Assembly: GCA_902462665.1 (NCBI GenBank)
Contig: CABQCM010000014.1
Span: forward strand, 1-10,393
Reading direction: 5' to 3'
DNA: 10,393 nucleotides
Origin: an uncultured Oscillospiraceae bacterium
GTDB taxonomy: Bacteria > Bacillota > Clostridia > Oscillospirales > Acutalibacteraceae
The first letter of the stretch is position 1, and each line of letters starts with the position of its first letter. Below, in pieces: positions 1 through 5,763 of this stretch. Both the position numbers and the translations under genes were made by a program. The notes beneath the pieces are model-generated. The model had not been told where the DNA came from. It saw only the letters and a program-made list of their open reading frames with translations, and searched no databases.

Positions 1-538
1 CTTTATAATGGGCATAATTATTTCGGTAGTCGTAGGCATGGCTCTGACGGCGCCCATTTCCAGCGCCGCTCTCTGCATAATGCTTAAATTGGACGGGCTG
101 GCCGCGGGAGCGGCCACAATAGGCTGCTGCGCCAACATGATAGGCTTCGCTGTGGGCTCCTTTAAGGAAAACGGCATAAGCGGCCTTATTTCCCAGGGAA
201 TAGGCACATCCATGCTTCAGGTGCCCAATATAGTCAAGCGCCCCATAATCTGGCTTCCCTCCATTATAACCAGCGCCATATTAGGCCCTGTTTCCACCTG
301 TCTGCTCAAAATGACCAACAACAGCATGGGCGCAGGCATGGGCACAAGCGGCTTAGTGGGCAATATAAACGCCTATTTGAGCATGACTGCCGCGGGCACG
401 GCCGAATGGCTGGCAATAGTTGAAATACTCCTGATGCATTTTATTCTTCCCGCTGCAATTTGCTGGGGAATCACGGCGTTTATGCGCCATAAAAACTGGA
501 TACGCACTAACGATATGCTGCTGCCCAGCCAGGATTGA
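1..538 (+). CDS. PTS sugar transporter EIIC-like permease (PTS_EIIC_2 family), C-terminal part
   Basis: This is the C-terminal half of a polytopic membrane protein. The frame is open to the left edge (codons before the ATG at 8 read Phe-Ile), so the 5' end is probably outside the window; family members are about 340 aa and roughly 178 codons are seen. Several hydrophobic segments alternate with short loops, and a Gly-rich stretch reading GAGMGTSGLVG, typical of the PTS_EIIC_2 family, lies near residues 106-116 counted from the ATG at 8. By family it would be an inner-membrane permease component; the substrate cannot be told, and no EIIA or EIIB is visible. Isoleucine is mostly AUA. The stop overlaps a possible TTG start of the next gene, so the two are probably co-transcribed. 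Family call fairly sure, substrate unknown. Confidence 0.72.
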   Translation, partial: FIMGIIISVVVGMALTAPISSAALCIMLKLDGLAAGAATIGCCANMIGFAVGSFKENGISGLISQGIGTSMLQVPNIVKRPIIWLPSIITSAILGPVSTCLLKMTNNSMGAGMGTSGLVGNINAYLSMTAAGTAEWLAIVEILLMHFILPAAICWGITAFMRHKNWIRTNDMLLPSQD

Positions 539-543
539 AAATC

Positions 544-1638
544 ATGCGCATGAAAAAATGTTTATCCGCAATATTAATATTATTCCTGCTGCTCTTTGCA
601 TGCTCCTGTTCGCCCCAATCGGCTCCAAAAGCTCAGGTGCATTTTATAGACGTGGGCCAGGCCGACGCGATATTAATTGTTTCGGGCGGAGCGGCCGTGC
701 TCATAGACGCGGGCACAAACAGCGCCGGGCAGAGCGTTCTGGATTATATAAAAGCTCAGGGCGTCTCCAAAATAGACTTTCTTATAGGCACTCATCCCCA
801 CGAGGACCATATAGGCGGCCTGGACACAATCATAAACGGGCTGGATATAGGCCAGGTGATTATGCCGCGGCATTCATCTAATACTCAGACTTATGAGGAC
901 GTGCTCACGGCCGTAAAAAATAAGGGCCTGAAAATTCATGCGGCTCAGGCGGGCGGCAGCTTTGCCGCAGGAGAATGCAATTTTACCATACTTGCGCCCG
1001 ACGGAGACTACAGCAATACCAACAATTACTCGGTTGTGCTGCGCATGAGTGTGGGCAGCGTTTCAATGCTTTTTACGGGAGACGCGGAAATTCAGAGCGA
1101 GGAAAGAATGCTTAAAGAAGGCTTAACGCTCAAAAGCGACCTTTTAAAAATCGCCCATCATGGCAGCGACACCTCCACAAGCCCCGAATTTCTTGAAGCG
1201 GTCTCCCCCGATTACGCAGTTATAAGCGTTGGCAAGGACAATTCCTACGGGCATCCCAGTCAGGCCACTTTAAAAGCCCTGGAGGGAATAGAATTATACC
1301 GCACCGACCTTATGGGCACAATAACAGCGAGCACAGACGGCAATAAAATCACTTTTTCCGTCTCTAAGGGCAAACTGCCGGAGCGCCCCTCGTCCGCCCC
1401 TTCAAAGGTTATTCCGACTCAGACGGCTCCGAAAGCCTCTTCTTCGGCGCCCGCTTTAAATCAGAGCCCCTCCGCAACCGAAGGCCGGGACGCGGCGTAT
1501 ATAGGCAATAAAAACACCCGCAAATTCCATCTGCCGTCCTGCTCCGGGCTGCCCGTCCAGGCCAACAGAATCTTCTTTTCGTCCAGGGAAGAAGCGCTTA
1601 ACGCAGGCATGACGCCCTGCTCCATATGCAATCCATAA
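544..1638 (+). CDS. ComEC-like metallo-beta-lactamase-fold hydrolase, lipoprotein, with C-terminal Cys/His motif
   Basis: A 364-aa predicted exported lipoprotein. Residues 1-20 form a basic, hydrophobic signal with a lipobox ending LFAC (Cys20 lipidated; Phe at -2 is slightly unusual). The hydrolase core follows: VHFIDVGQADAILI (about 32-45), the metal motif HPHEDH (84-89), then downstream TGDAE, HHGSD and SYGHPS. This is the pattern of the secreted relatives of the ComEC/Rec2 C-terminal domain. A Ser/Pro/Ala-rich linker leads to a terminal domain with NKNTRKFHLPSC and TPCSICNP, an Ada-like zinc-binding motif often added to secreted Firmicute nucleases and hydrolases. The ATG at 544 was chosen because AGGA lies 9 bases upstream; a TTG at 535 overlapping the permease stop is the alternative. 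A nuclease or phosphoesterase role is plausible but unproven. Confidence 0.85.
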   Translation: MRMKKCLSAILILFLLLFACSCSPQSAPKAQVHFIDVGQADAILIVSGGAAVLIDAGTNSAGQSVLDYIKAQGVSKIDFLIGTHPHEDHIGGLDTIINGLDIGQVIMPRHSSNTQTYEDVLTAVKNKGLKIHAAQAGGSFAAGECNFTILAPDGDYSNTNNYSVVLRMSVGSVSMLFTGDAEIQSEERMLKEGLTLKSDLLKIAHHGSDTSTSPEFLEAVSPDYAVISVGKDNSYGHPSQATLKALEGIELYRTDLMGTITASTDGNKITFSVSKGKLPERPSSAPSKVIPTQTAPKASSSAPALNQSPSATEGRDAAYIGNKNTRKFHLPSCSGLPVQANRIFFSSREEALNAGMTPCSICNP

Positions 1639-1653
1639 AAGGAGGAAGTTATT

Positions 1654-1872
1654 TTGAAACGCGTAATTATTGACAGGCTGGAAGAAGGCACCGCCGTCTG
1701 CCTGGATGCAAACAAAAACGCTCTGCTTATAGAAATCAGTTTGCTGCCCGAAGGCGCAGAGGAAGGCAGCACGCTTTTAATAGCGGACGACGGCCGGCTT
1801 TCTTTGGATATTCAGGACGCTCAGGAACGCGCCCAGCGCATAAAAGCGCTCCAGGAGCAGTTATTTGATTAA
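1654..1872 (+). CDS. DUF3006 domain protein
   Basis: A 72-aa acidic protein matching the DUF3006 pattern: MKRVIIDRLEEGTAVC at the start, a central beta-rich part and a C-terminal Gln/Glu-rich helix. It starts with TTG, placed by GGAGG at 1641-1645. DUF3006 genes are commonly found directly after ComEC-like metallo-beta-lactamase genes, as here with a 15-base gap, so the two are probably one transcript and may act together. The biochemical role of the family is not established. No signal peptide is visible, which is odd if its partner is exported. Confidence 0.85.
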   Translation: MKRVIIDRLEEGTAVCLDANKNALLIEISLLPEGAEEGSTLLIADDGRLSLDIQDAQERAQRIKALQEQLFD

Positions 1873-1919
1873 TGCCCAGATTAACAGGGTAAATATAAAT
1901 ATTAAGGAGAATTATTCTT

Positions 1920-2228
1920 ATGGATGACAACATAATGTATTTTCAAGACGAAAACGGCGGGCAGATTGCCTTGCAGATGGTGGACGCTTTTGAATATGAG
2001 GCTGTAAAATACGCCGTATTCGCCACCCCCGAAAATCAGCTTGAGCCCAATCAGCAGCCTGATTTATATGTTATGAAAGCAATATATAATGAAGACGGGG
2101 ATGAAATTATTAATTTTGAAATGCCCAGCGAGGAAGAAATGTCCCAGGTTACTCCCCATATAATTTCCCGATACGAGCAGCCCTCCTGCGGAGGAAGCTG
2201 TTCGGGCTGTTCAGGCTGCCATCATTAA
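1920..2228 (+). CDS. DUF1292 family protein with Cys-rich C-terminus
   Basis: A 102-aa acidic protein. Residues 1-85 show the DUF1292 layout, a Firmicute family of unknown role often described as YrzB-like: an N-terminal DENGGQ segment, a central EYEAVKYAVFATP strand pair, then YVMKAIYNEDGDE. The tail is a short Gly/Ser/Cys cluster, CGGSCSGCSGCHH, with four Cys and two terminal His that could bind a metal. The start is set by AAGGAG at 1904-1909, 10 bases before the ATG. It is the last gene before a strong terminator and may share the transcript of the upstream genes. The function is unknown. Confidence 0.85.
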   Translation: MDDNIMYFQDENGGQIALQMVDAFEYEAVKYAVFATPENQLEPNQQPDLYVMKAIYNEDGDEIINFEMPSEEEMSQVTPHIISRYEQPSCGGSCSGCSGCHH

Positions 2229-2251
2229 AAAGCACATATTATATATAAATT

Positions 2252-2287
2252 AGCGGCGCCTCTGAATATATCAGAGGCGCCGCTTTT
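2252..2287 (+). terminator. Intrinsic terminator after the DUF1292 gene
   Basis: A perfect 14-bp stem (2252-2265 with 2271-2284), rich in G+C, with a 5-base ATATA loop, is followed by TTTTAAT. It lies 24 bases after the DUF1292 stop. On the minus strand the hairpin is followed only by a mixed A/T stretch, but it may also stop transcription of the minus-strand gene ending at 2321. Confidence 0.9.
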
Positions 2288-2320
2288 AATAAAAATCCTG
2301 CCGCGCGCAGCATTAATTCA

Positions 2321-2440
2321 TTATTTGCAGGGCCCTTTGTCAAACTCCGGATTAAACGCATAGAAATTCTTGGAATCCAAATTATCCTGCACTATTCTCA
2401 GCGCTTCACCGAAACGTGAAGATACAAGTAAAACTGTCCT
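2321..2440 (-). pseudogene. 3' remnant of a chromosomal gene cut by the element
   Basis: Read on the minus strand, a TAA at 2323-2321 is preceded by a frame encoding RFGEALRIVQDNLDSKN, then FYAFNPEFDKGPCK at the end. The composition looks like real protein, and the frame fades into AT-rich, low-complexity residues towards 2440 where the recombinase region begins. I infer this is the C-terminus of a resident gene separated from its 5' part by integration. I do not recognise the family. The exact junction is not visible and the upper end given is approximate. It could instead be a short open frame without function. Confidence 0.5.
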
Positions 2441-2447
2441 GAAAAAC
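2411..2447. other. Probable left attachment junction of the integrated element
   Basis: The junction between chromosome and element should fall here. The remnant frame stops looking like conserved protein above about 2411, and the terminator and stop of the recombinase begin at 2448. Large serine recombinases cross over at a 2-base core within a short imperfect dyad, so no long repeat is expected. The core bases cannot be identified without the right-hand junction or an empty site. Confidence 0.3.
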
Positions 2448-2465
2448 GACGCTTTGAAAAGCGTC
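2441..2465 (-). terminator. Probable terminator of the recombinase gene
   Basis: On the minus strand a 7-bp stem (GACGCTT/AAGCGTC, 2465-2459 with 2454-2448) with a 4-base loop is followed by GTTTTTC. It overlaps the recombinase stop codon at 2466-2464. The stem is short, so the terminator is moderate at best. Confidence 0.55.
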
Positions 2466-3975
2466 AGATATTCCATGTGATTTCAATGTTTCCGTCCGCT
2501 ATGGTAATCACCTTGATAAGAGCGTCTACAACTGCCTGTTTATCCTCAAACGTCGTTTCGCCCCACTTTTGAACATGGTCGGAGATCACTTCAATGGAAT
2601 GATCGTCCGGTTGATAGGCAAGTGACAATGTTTCCTTTTGCAGTTCTTTTCTTTCAGCGTCCAATGCCTCAACCTTATTGTTGATATACTCCATTAAAAT
2701 AGCATTTGCACCGACAACCTTGGATAGCAAATCATTGATTTCTTTGTCAACTTCCGCCAAGCGAATTTTGTTTTCATTGACTTTGGGGTTCATGCGGTGT
2801 TCCTCTTGCTTGGAAAGCGTTTGAAACTCGGCTAACCGTTCCCGGATCGCGCCCAGCATATAGTCCTCCAAAACATCGGCATAAACTGTGCCGCCCGTTC
2901 CCTGACACTTTGCTTTTTTGGTGGCAAGAGAGGTGACACAAACAAAATATCGATGCCATTTGGTGTTTGCTTTTGCGATCGTTAATCCGTATCCGCATTT
3001 ACCGCATTTCACCTTACCGACAAGCCATGAATTTTTGGGCTTGCAGGTTCTTGTTGATTGCCTGTTGTTCAGACAGCGTATCCTGCATTTGATCCAATCA
3101 CGCGACGAAACGATACCCTCATGGGGCGCAAGCACGATTTCTTTATCGGTGAGATCACATTGTTTGCGTGTGGTCGATACCGTACCCTTATAAAGATAGC
3201 AGGCATTATAACCTGTAAAATCTGATACGGGATTGATCACATTTGCTCCTTGACTTTTGAAAAAATCATAAACGTCTGCATCTGCTTTCACATATACGGG
3301 ATTGCGGAGCATATCGCTTATTCTTGCCGTATTCCACATGCTGCCGCGCAGGTGTTTTATCCCGTGGTCGTTCAAGTAATGAACAATATCACCCAACGAG
3401 TTTTCGGGATTTGCATACAGGGAATACAGCAGCCGCATTTGCTCGGCTTCCTCCGGGACGGGAACATACATGGACGTTTTTATACCGTCTATGACGGTGT
3501 CGGTTTTTGCAAATCCGTATGGAATACGTCCGCCCATATAAAAGCCCCGTTTACAGCGTGAGTAGTAAGCGTCGGTAACGCGCTTTTGGATGGTTTCACG
3601 CTCTAACTGTGCAAATACGATACAGATATTCAGCATGGCACGTCCGATCGGGGTAGAGGTGTCAAATCGTTCCGTTGAGGAAACAAACTCCACATGGTAC
3701 TTTTGGAATATGTCCATCATGTTTGCAAAGTCCAAAATGGAACGGCTGATACGGTCTAACTTATAGACGATAACCCTTGCGATTTTTCCCTGCTTGATAT
3801 CTTCAAGCAGTTCCTCAAAGGCGGGGCGGTTTGTGTTCTTGCCGCTGTACCCTTTGTCTATATACTCCTTGTACGGATTGCCGCGCGTTTCGTACTTGCA
3901 GTATTCAAGCTGGCTTTCAATGGATATACTGTCTACTCTTTCTACTGACTGGCGGGAATAAAGTGCGTCATACAT
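2464..3975 (-). CDS. Large serine recombinase (element integrase/excisionase)
   Basis: A 503-aa site-specific recombinase that would integrate and excise the element. The N-terminal catalytic domain (about 1-145) has YSRQS with the nucleophile Ser10, the KLDRISR motif (72-78) and ERETIQKR (125-132) leading into the linker helix. A recombinase domain follows (about 150-300), then a zinc ribbon with Cys324, Cys327, Cys346 and Cys357, and a coiled coil (about 385-455). Length and layout fit the TndX/TnpX group of transposon recombinases. The ATG at 3975 has GGAGGT 5 bases upstream. It has its own promoter (4022-4050), and its start codon and ribosome site sit inside an 11-bp inverted repeat. Being the outermost gene fits its role. 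Very sure of the family. Confidence 0.96.
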   Translation of the reverse strand: MYDALYSRQSVERVDSISIESQLEYCKYETRGNPYKEYIDKGYSGKNTNRPAFEELLEDIKQGKIARVIVYKLDRISRSILDFANMMDIFQKYHVEFVSSTERFDTSTPIGRAMLNICIVFAQLERETIQKRVTDAYYSRCKRGFYMGGRIPYGFAKTDTVIDGIKTSMYVPVPEEAEQMRLLYSLYANPENSLGDIVHYLNDHGIKHLRGSMWNTARISDMLRNPVYVKADADVYDFFKSQGANVINPVSDFTGYNACYLYKGTVSTTRKQCDLTDKEIVLAPHEGIVSSRDWIKCRIRCLNNRQSTRTCKPKNSWLVGKVKCGKCGYGLTIAKANTKWHRYFVCVTSLATKKAKCQGTGGTVYADVLEDYMLGAIRERLAEFQTLSKQEEHRMNPKVNENKIRLAEVDKEINDLLSKVVGANAILMEYINNKVEALDAERKELQKETLSLAYQPDDHSIEVISDHVQKWGETTFEDKQAVVDALIKVITIADGNIEITWNI

Positions 3976-3999
3976 CGTTTACCTCCATAACGATGTATG
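3969..3999 (-). promoter_or_regulatory. Inverted repeat enclosing the recombinase ribosome site and start codon
   Basis: An 11-bp perfect inverted repeat, CATACATCGTT and AACGATGTATG (3969-3979 and 3989-3999), leaves a 9-base loop. On the recombinase mRNA the GGAGG lies in the loop and the ATG lies in the stem, so a hairpin would mask the start codon. As DNA it is also a fair operator. The ACATCG half occurs again at 4014-4019. What is seen is the repeat; translational control is inferred. Confidence 0.6.
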
Positions 4000-4021
4000 G
4001 AATTGAGCCGCCCACATCGAC

Positions 4022-4050
4022 ATTATAGCACGTTTCCCGCCAGTTCTCAA
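4022..4050 (-). promoter_or_regulatory. Promoter of the recombinase gene
   Basis: On the minus strand TTGAGA (4050-4045) and TATAAT (4027-4022) are exactly 17 bases apart, giving a near-consensus sigma-A promoter with a start near 4015, about 40 bases before the ATG. The -35 lies within one arm of an 8-bp inverted repeat (CTCAATTC at 4046-4053, GAATTGAG at 4000-4007), so the two arms bracket the promoter and could be a repressor site. Confidence 0.75.
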
Positions 4051-4052
4051 TT

Positions 4053-4223
4053 CTATGGACGTGCATATTTAGAAAAAACCGCAAAAAGCTGTTTTTCAAT
4101 TTCAGCTCTTACGGTTTCCCTTTCTTCTGATGAATATTTGGGGCGGCGGTGGATAATGTTAAACTGCATTTTCTGTTCTGAAATTCTTGCACGATCAATC
4201 TGATAAATCACATTGTCCGTCAT
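4053..4223 (-). CDS. Small unrecognised element protein (56 aa)
   Basis: A 56-aa basic protein starting MTDNVIYQIDRARISEQ and ending with a helix-like KYSSEERETVRAEIEKQLF. The start at 4223 is set by AAGGGGG 8 bases upstream; the frame stays open for another 41 codons, but those lack a ribosome site and do not look like protein. It lies between the gene-free region and the recombinase, where Tn916 keeps xis, so a recombination-directionality or accessory role is possible. I see no clear HTH and do not recognise the family. The recombinase promoter lies just after or overlapping its stop codon, so the two need not be co-transcribed. Confidence 0.65.
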   Translation of the reverse strand: MTDNVIYQIDRARISEQKMQFNIIHRRPKYSSEERETVRAEIEKQLFAVFSKYARP

Positions 4224-4686
4224 AAAACAATCCCCCTTACATAGCGGATAGTACATCTTATGAAAGACAGCAAGTACACTATGACATGATTGTTTTTGAT
4301 AGGCTTTAATCGGACGGCTGTTAGCACAACCTCGCGGGAATTTCACCCCTGCTCAGTCAAGGCAGCTTTACCCATTGCTTGCGACGCTTCCACTTAGCTA
4401 AGCTAAGTGCTACGCTCGAACTGTGGCTATAAAAGCTTGTCTACCCCTTTTGCGCGTCGTCGCCCGCAAGCCGCTACACTTGCTCCCCGGCGTTGGTGTT
4501 TCTCGCTCGACTTTTCCCGTAGGGAAAAGCATTATGGCGCACCCGCTGTATGGCTCGACGCAAAAGGGACGTATCCGATTTGCCCTATACTGCGTCGCCG
4601 TTATCTTGCGTCGCTTTCTTTGTCAAGGAGCAAACACAAGGCTTCGTTGTGTACGCAAGCGGAAAGGGGGACGCTCGCGTATTCAC
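4224..4686. other. Gene-free, hairpin-rich stretch of the element
   Basis: I find no convincing gene in this 463-base stretch. It contains several perfect inverted repeats: CACTTAGC/GCTAAGTG (4391-4398, 4402-4409; 3-base loop), CTTTTCCC/GGGAAAAG (4511-4518, 4522-4529; 3-base loop) and the long-range pair CCCTTTTGCG/CGCAAAAGGG (4445-4454, 4559-4568), which encloses the second hairpin. A 33-codon minus-strand frame from a GTG overlapping the HTH stop (TGAGTG) is also possible, but it has little to support it. The nested repeats could be a transfer origin, a structured RNA or recombinase accessory sites; none can be chosen from sequence alone. Confidence 0.45.
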
Positions 4687-4941
4687 TCAACCTAACTTGT
4701 AATCCAGAACAACCCGCATGAGCTTTGATTGCAGCCGTTCGCGCATATCCTCGTCAATTCCATAGTAGGTATTGCCGTACTCGTCGCGTACCTTTCGGGT
4801 AGCGAGATAGGCTATGTAGCTCGCGTAGTGCTGCACAACCATTTTCATTGCGTCGGGGTCGCCCTTTGTCGCGGCTAAAATGACCGGATAGGGCAATAAG
4901 CCGCGTTCGTCGGGATTGCTGTTACCAATCGTTCCATTCAT
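4687..4941 (-). CDS. HTH_16-type helix-turn-helix protein (Tn916 orf8-like)
   Basis: An 84-aa protein of the conjugative-transposon HTH_16 type. The core PYPVILAATKGDPDAMKMVV and HYASYIAYLATRK are characteristic, followed by an acidic GIDEDMRERLQSKLMRVVLDY tail. Family members accompany the small sigma-like protein of Tn916-type elements and resemble a sigma region-2 fragment supplied as a separate polypeptide; this split-sigma idea is an inference. The ATG at 4941 has GGAGG 9 bases upstream, inside the end of the sigma gene, and the two reading frames overlap by 20 bases, so translation is probably coupled. It likely helps control the element's own transcription. Confidence 0.88.
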   Translation of the reverse strand: MNGTIGNSNPDERGLLPYPVILAATKGDPDAMKMVVQHYASYIAYLATRKVRDEYGNTYYGIDEDMRERLQSKLMRVVLDYKLG

Positions 4942-5353
4942 CAGCTCGTTCCTCCAAATAGCGTTTTAGCAGCTCAAAAGCGCTTGTCCGTCGATACTGT
5001 ACTGTGCTGCGGGGTATTTTCATCAGCTCCGCAATTTCAACGTCGTTCATGTCGAAAAAGTAGTACAGCAAAACGGCTTGACGCTTTTCCTCCGGCAAGG
5101 TATGCAGCGCGTCGGCAAGCAGCTTTGCCGTTATCCATTTTCCCGCCACTTGAAAGCCCTCTCGTTCCTCGAAATAGTGATCGTAGGTATAAAGCTGGCT
5201 TTCTTCCTGCGGCGTTAATTCTGAAAAAACGACTTCGTGCTTCCTCCGCGTCCGGTTTTCCCGGAGAGCGTCGATTGCTTCATTTTTCAATACCTTTTTA
5301 CAAAAGCCATTGAAAGTGCAGCGTTTTTGCCATTCGGTGCGATTAGGTTCCAT
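4922..5353 (-). CDS. Sigma-70 family regulator, region 4 (Tn916 orf7-like)
   Basis: A 143-aa protein whose C-terminal half (about 78-135) is a sigma-70 region 4: LPEEKRQAVLLYYFFDM, then a helix-turn-helix EIAELMKIPRSTVQYRR that would bind a -35 element. The N-terminal half (FCKKVLKNEAIDALREN) fits the Orf7-type proteins of Tn916-like elements rather than a full sigma factor. The ATG at 5353 has a GGGGG ribosome site 7 bases upstream; the frame stays open to a TTG at 5485, but that would start inside a terminator-like hairpin, so the shorter form is preferred. It overlaps the HTH_16 gene, and the pair probably regulates element genes. A hairpin in the leader suggests attenuation. Confidence 0.88.
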   Translation of the reverse strand: MEPNRTEWQKRCTFNGFCKKVLKNEAIDALRENRTRRKHEVVFSELTPQEESQLYTYDHYFEEREGFQVAGKWITAKLLADALHTLPEEKRQAVLLYYFFDMNDVEIAELMKIPRSTVQYRRTSAFELLKRYLEERADEWNDW

Positions 5354-5465
5354 GTTCTCACCCCCTTTCGTACCCGGGGGCGGGTCCTGTGTTCCCCTTT
5401 CGCAAACCCTCGACGGACGCGCCCAAAATAATGCCAACCGAGAGAGAGCCGAATTTGAAAACAAC

Positions 5466-5500
5466 AAAAATGCGCCCGTCCGCAAGACGCGAACAGGCGC
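5466..5500 (-). terminator. Terminator-like hairpin in the sigma gene leader
   Basis: On the minus strand GCGCC and GGCGC arms (5500-5496 with 5476-5472), extended inward by 2- and 3-bp helices across two mismatches, are followed by ATTTTTG. It lies about 115 bases before the sigma start, with nothing else coding between 5500 and the cargo terminator. It may be an attenuator for the sigma/HTH pair, comparable to the attenuation ahead of tet(M) in Tn916. Confidence 0.55.
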
Positions 5501-5522
5501 AAAGGAATTGTGAGCCGTATTT

Positions 5523-5543
5523 AGATGTTCTGACAGTTCATCT
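5523..5543. promoter_or_regulatory. Operator-like 21-bp palindrome upstream of the sigma gene
   Basis: AGATG, CTG, CAG and CATCT occur symmetrically around 5533, with only the TT pairs at 5528-5529 and 5537-5538 breaking the dyad. Its size and form fit the site of a dimeric repressor. It lies about 170 bases ahead of the sigma start, upstream of the leader hairpin. No candidate binder is encoded next to it. Confidence 0.4.
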
Positions 5544-5582
5544 GAATAGCCGGAATATCCCGTTGTAGTACAAAGGATTTTT

Positions 5583-5611
5583 TTGACAGCAAAGAACTAT
5601 TGACTTGTAAT
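5583..5611 (+). promoter_or_regulatory. Possible plus-strand promoter facing the cargo operon
   Basis: TTGACA (5583-5588) and TGTAAT (5606-5611) are 17 bases apart on the plus strand. A transcript would run through the complement of the cargo terminator into the antisense of the macrodomain gene. The surroundings are AT-rich, so chance is possible. Confidence 0.35.
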
Positions 5612-5644
5612 GAAAAAATTATTTTTGCTTTATTTAGTAATCGC

Positions 5645-5684
5645 ATAAAAAACCCCTCAAATCAAAACGCAGAATTGAGGGGTT
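5645..5684 (-). terminator. Intrinsic terminator of the cargo operon
   Basis: On the minus strand a perfect 10-bp stem (AACCCCTCAA/TTGAGGGGTT, 5684-5675 with 5660-5651) with a 14-base loop runs directly into six T (5652-5647). It lies 80 bases after the macrodomain stop and closes the six-gene operon. Confidence 0.85.
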
Positions 5685-5763
5685 GACATACGGAAACAAC
5701 CCCGTCAAACCTTGTTTTTTTATTTGCGGGGTGTCCCAAATTATAAAATTTTAATGGCGAATA

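Larger units (their letters stand above)
5354..5763. other. Intergenic control region between the cargo operon and the sigma gene
   Basis: I see no gene in these 410 bases. It holds the leader hairpin of the sigma gene (5466-5500), an imperfect 21-bp palindrome (5523-5543), a possible plus-strand promoter (5583-5611) and the cargo operon terminator (5645-5684). No convincing minus-strand promoter for the sigma gene was found. Confidence 0.55.

Noticed and set aside
2918..3561. Plus-strand open frames of 91 and 103 codons within the recombinase gene
   Set aside because: They are antisense to a well-defined serine recombinase and lack starts with ribosome sites.
4224..4346. A 41-codon N-terminal extension of the small protein
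   Set aside because: An ATG with AAGGGGG at good spacing lies at 4223. The extension has no such site and an unlikely composition.
4407..4721. Overlapping plus-strand open frames of 90-104 codons in the gene-free stretch
   Set aside because: They are Arg/Ser/Pro-rich with no ribosome site, run against all neighbouring genes, and overlap the end of the HTH gene. They look like by-products of the base composition and inverted repeats.
5354..5485. A 44-codon N-terminal extension of the sigma protein
   Set aside because: It would start with TTG inside a terminator-like hairpin; the ATG at 5353 has a good ribosome site.
5701..5732. CCCCG/CGGGG inverted repeat near the operon terminator
   Set aside because: The stem is only 5 bp with a loop over 20 bases, too weak to count as a second terminator.
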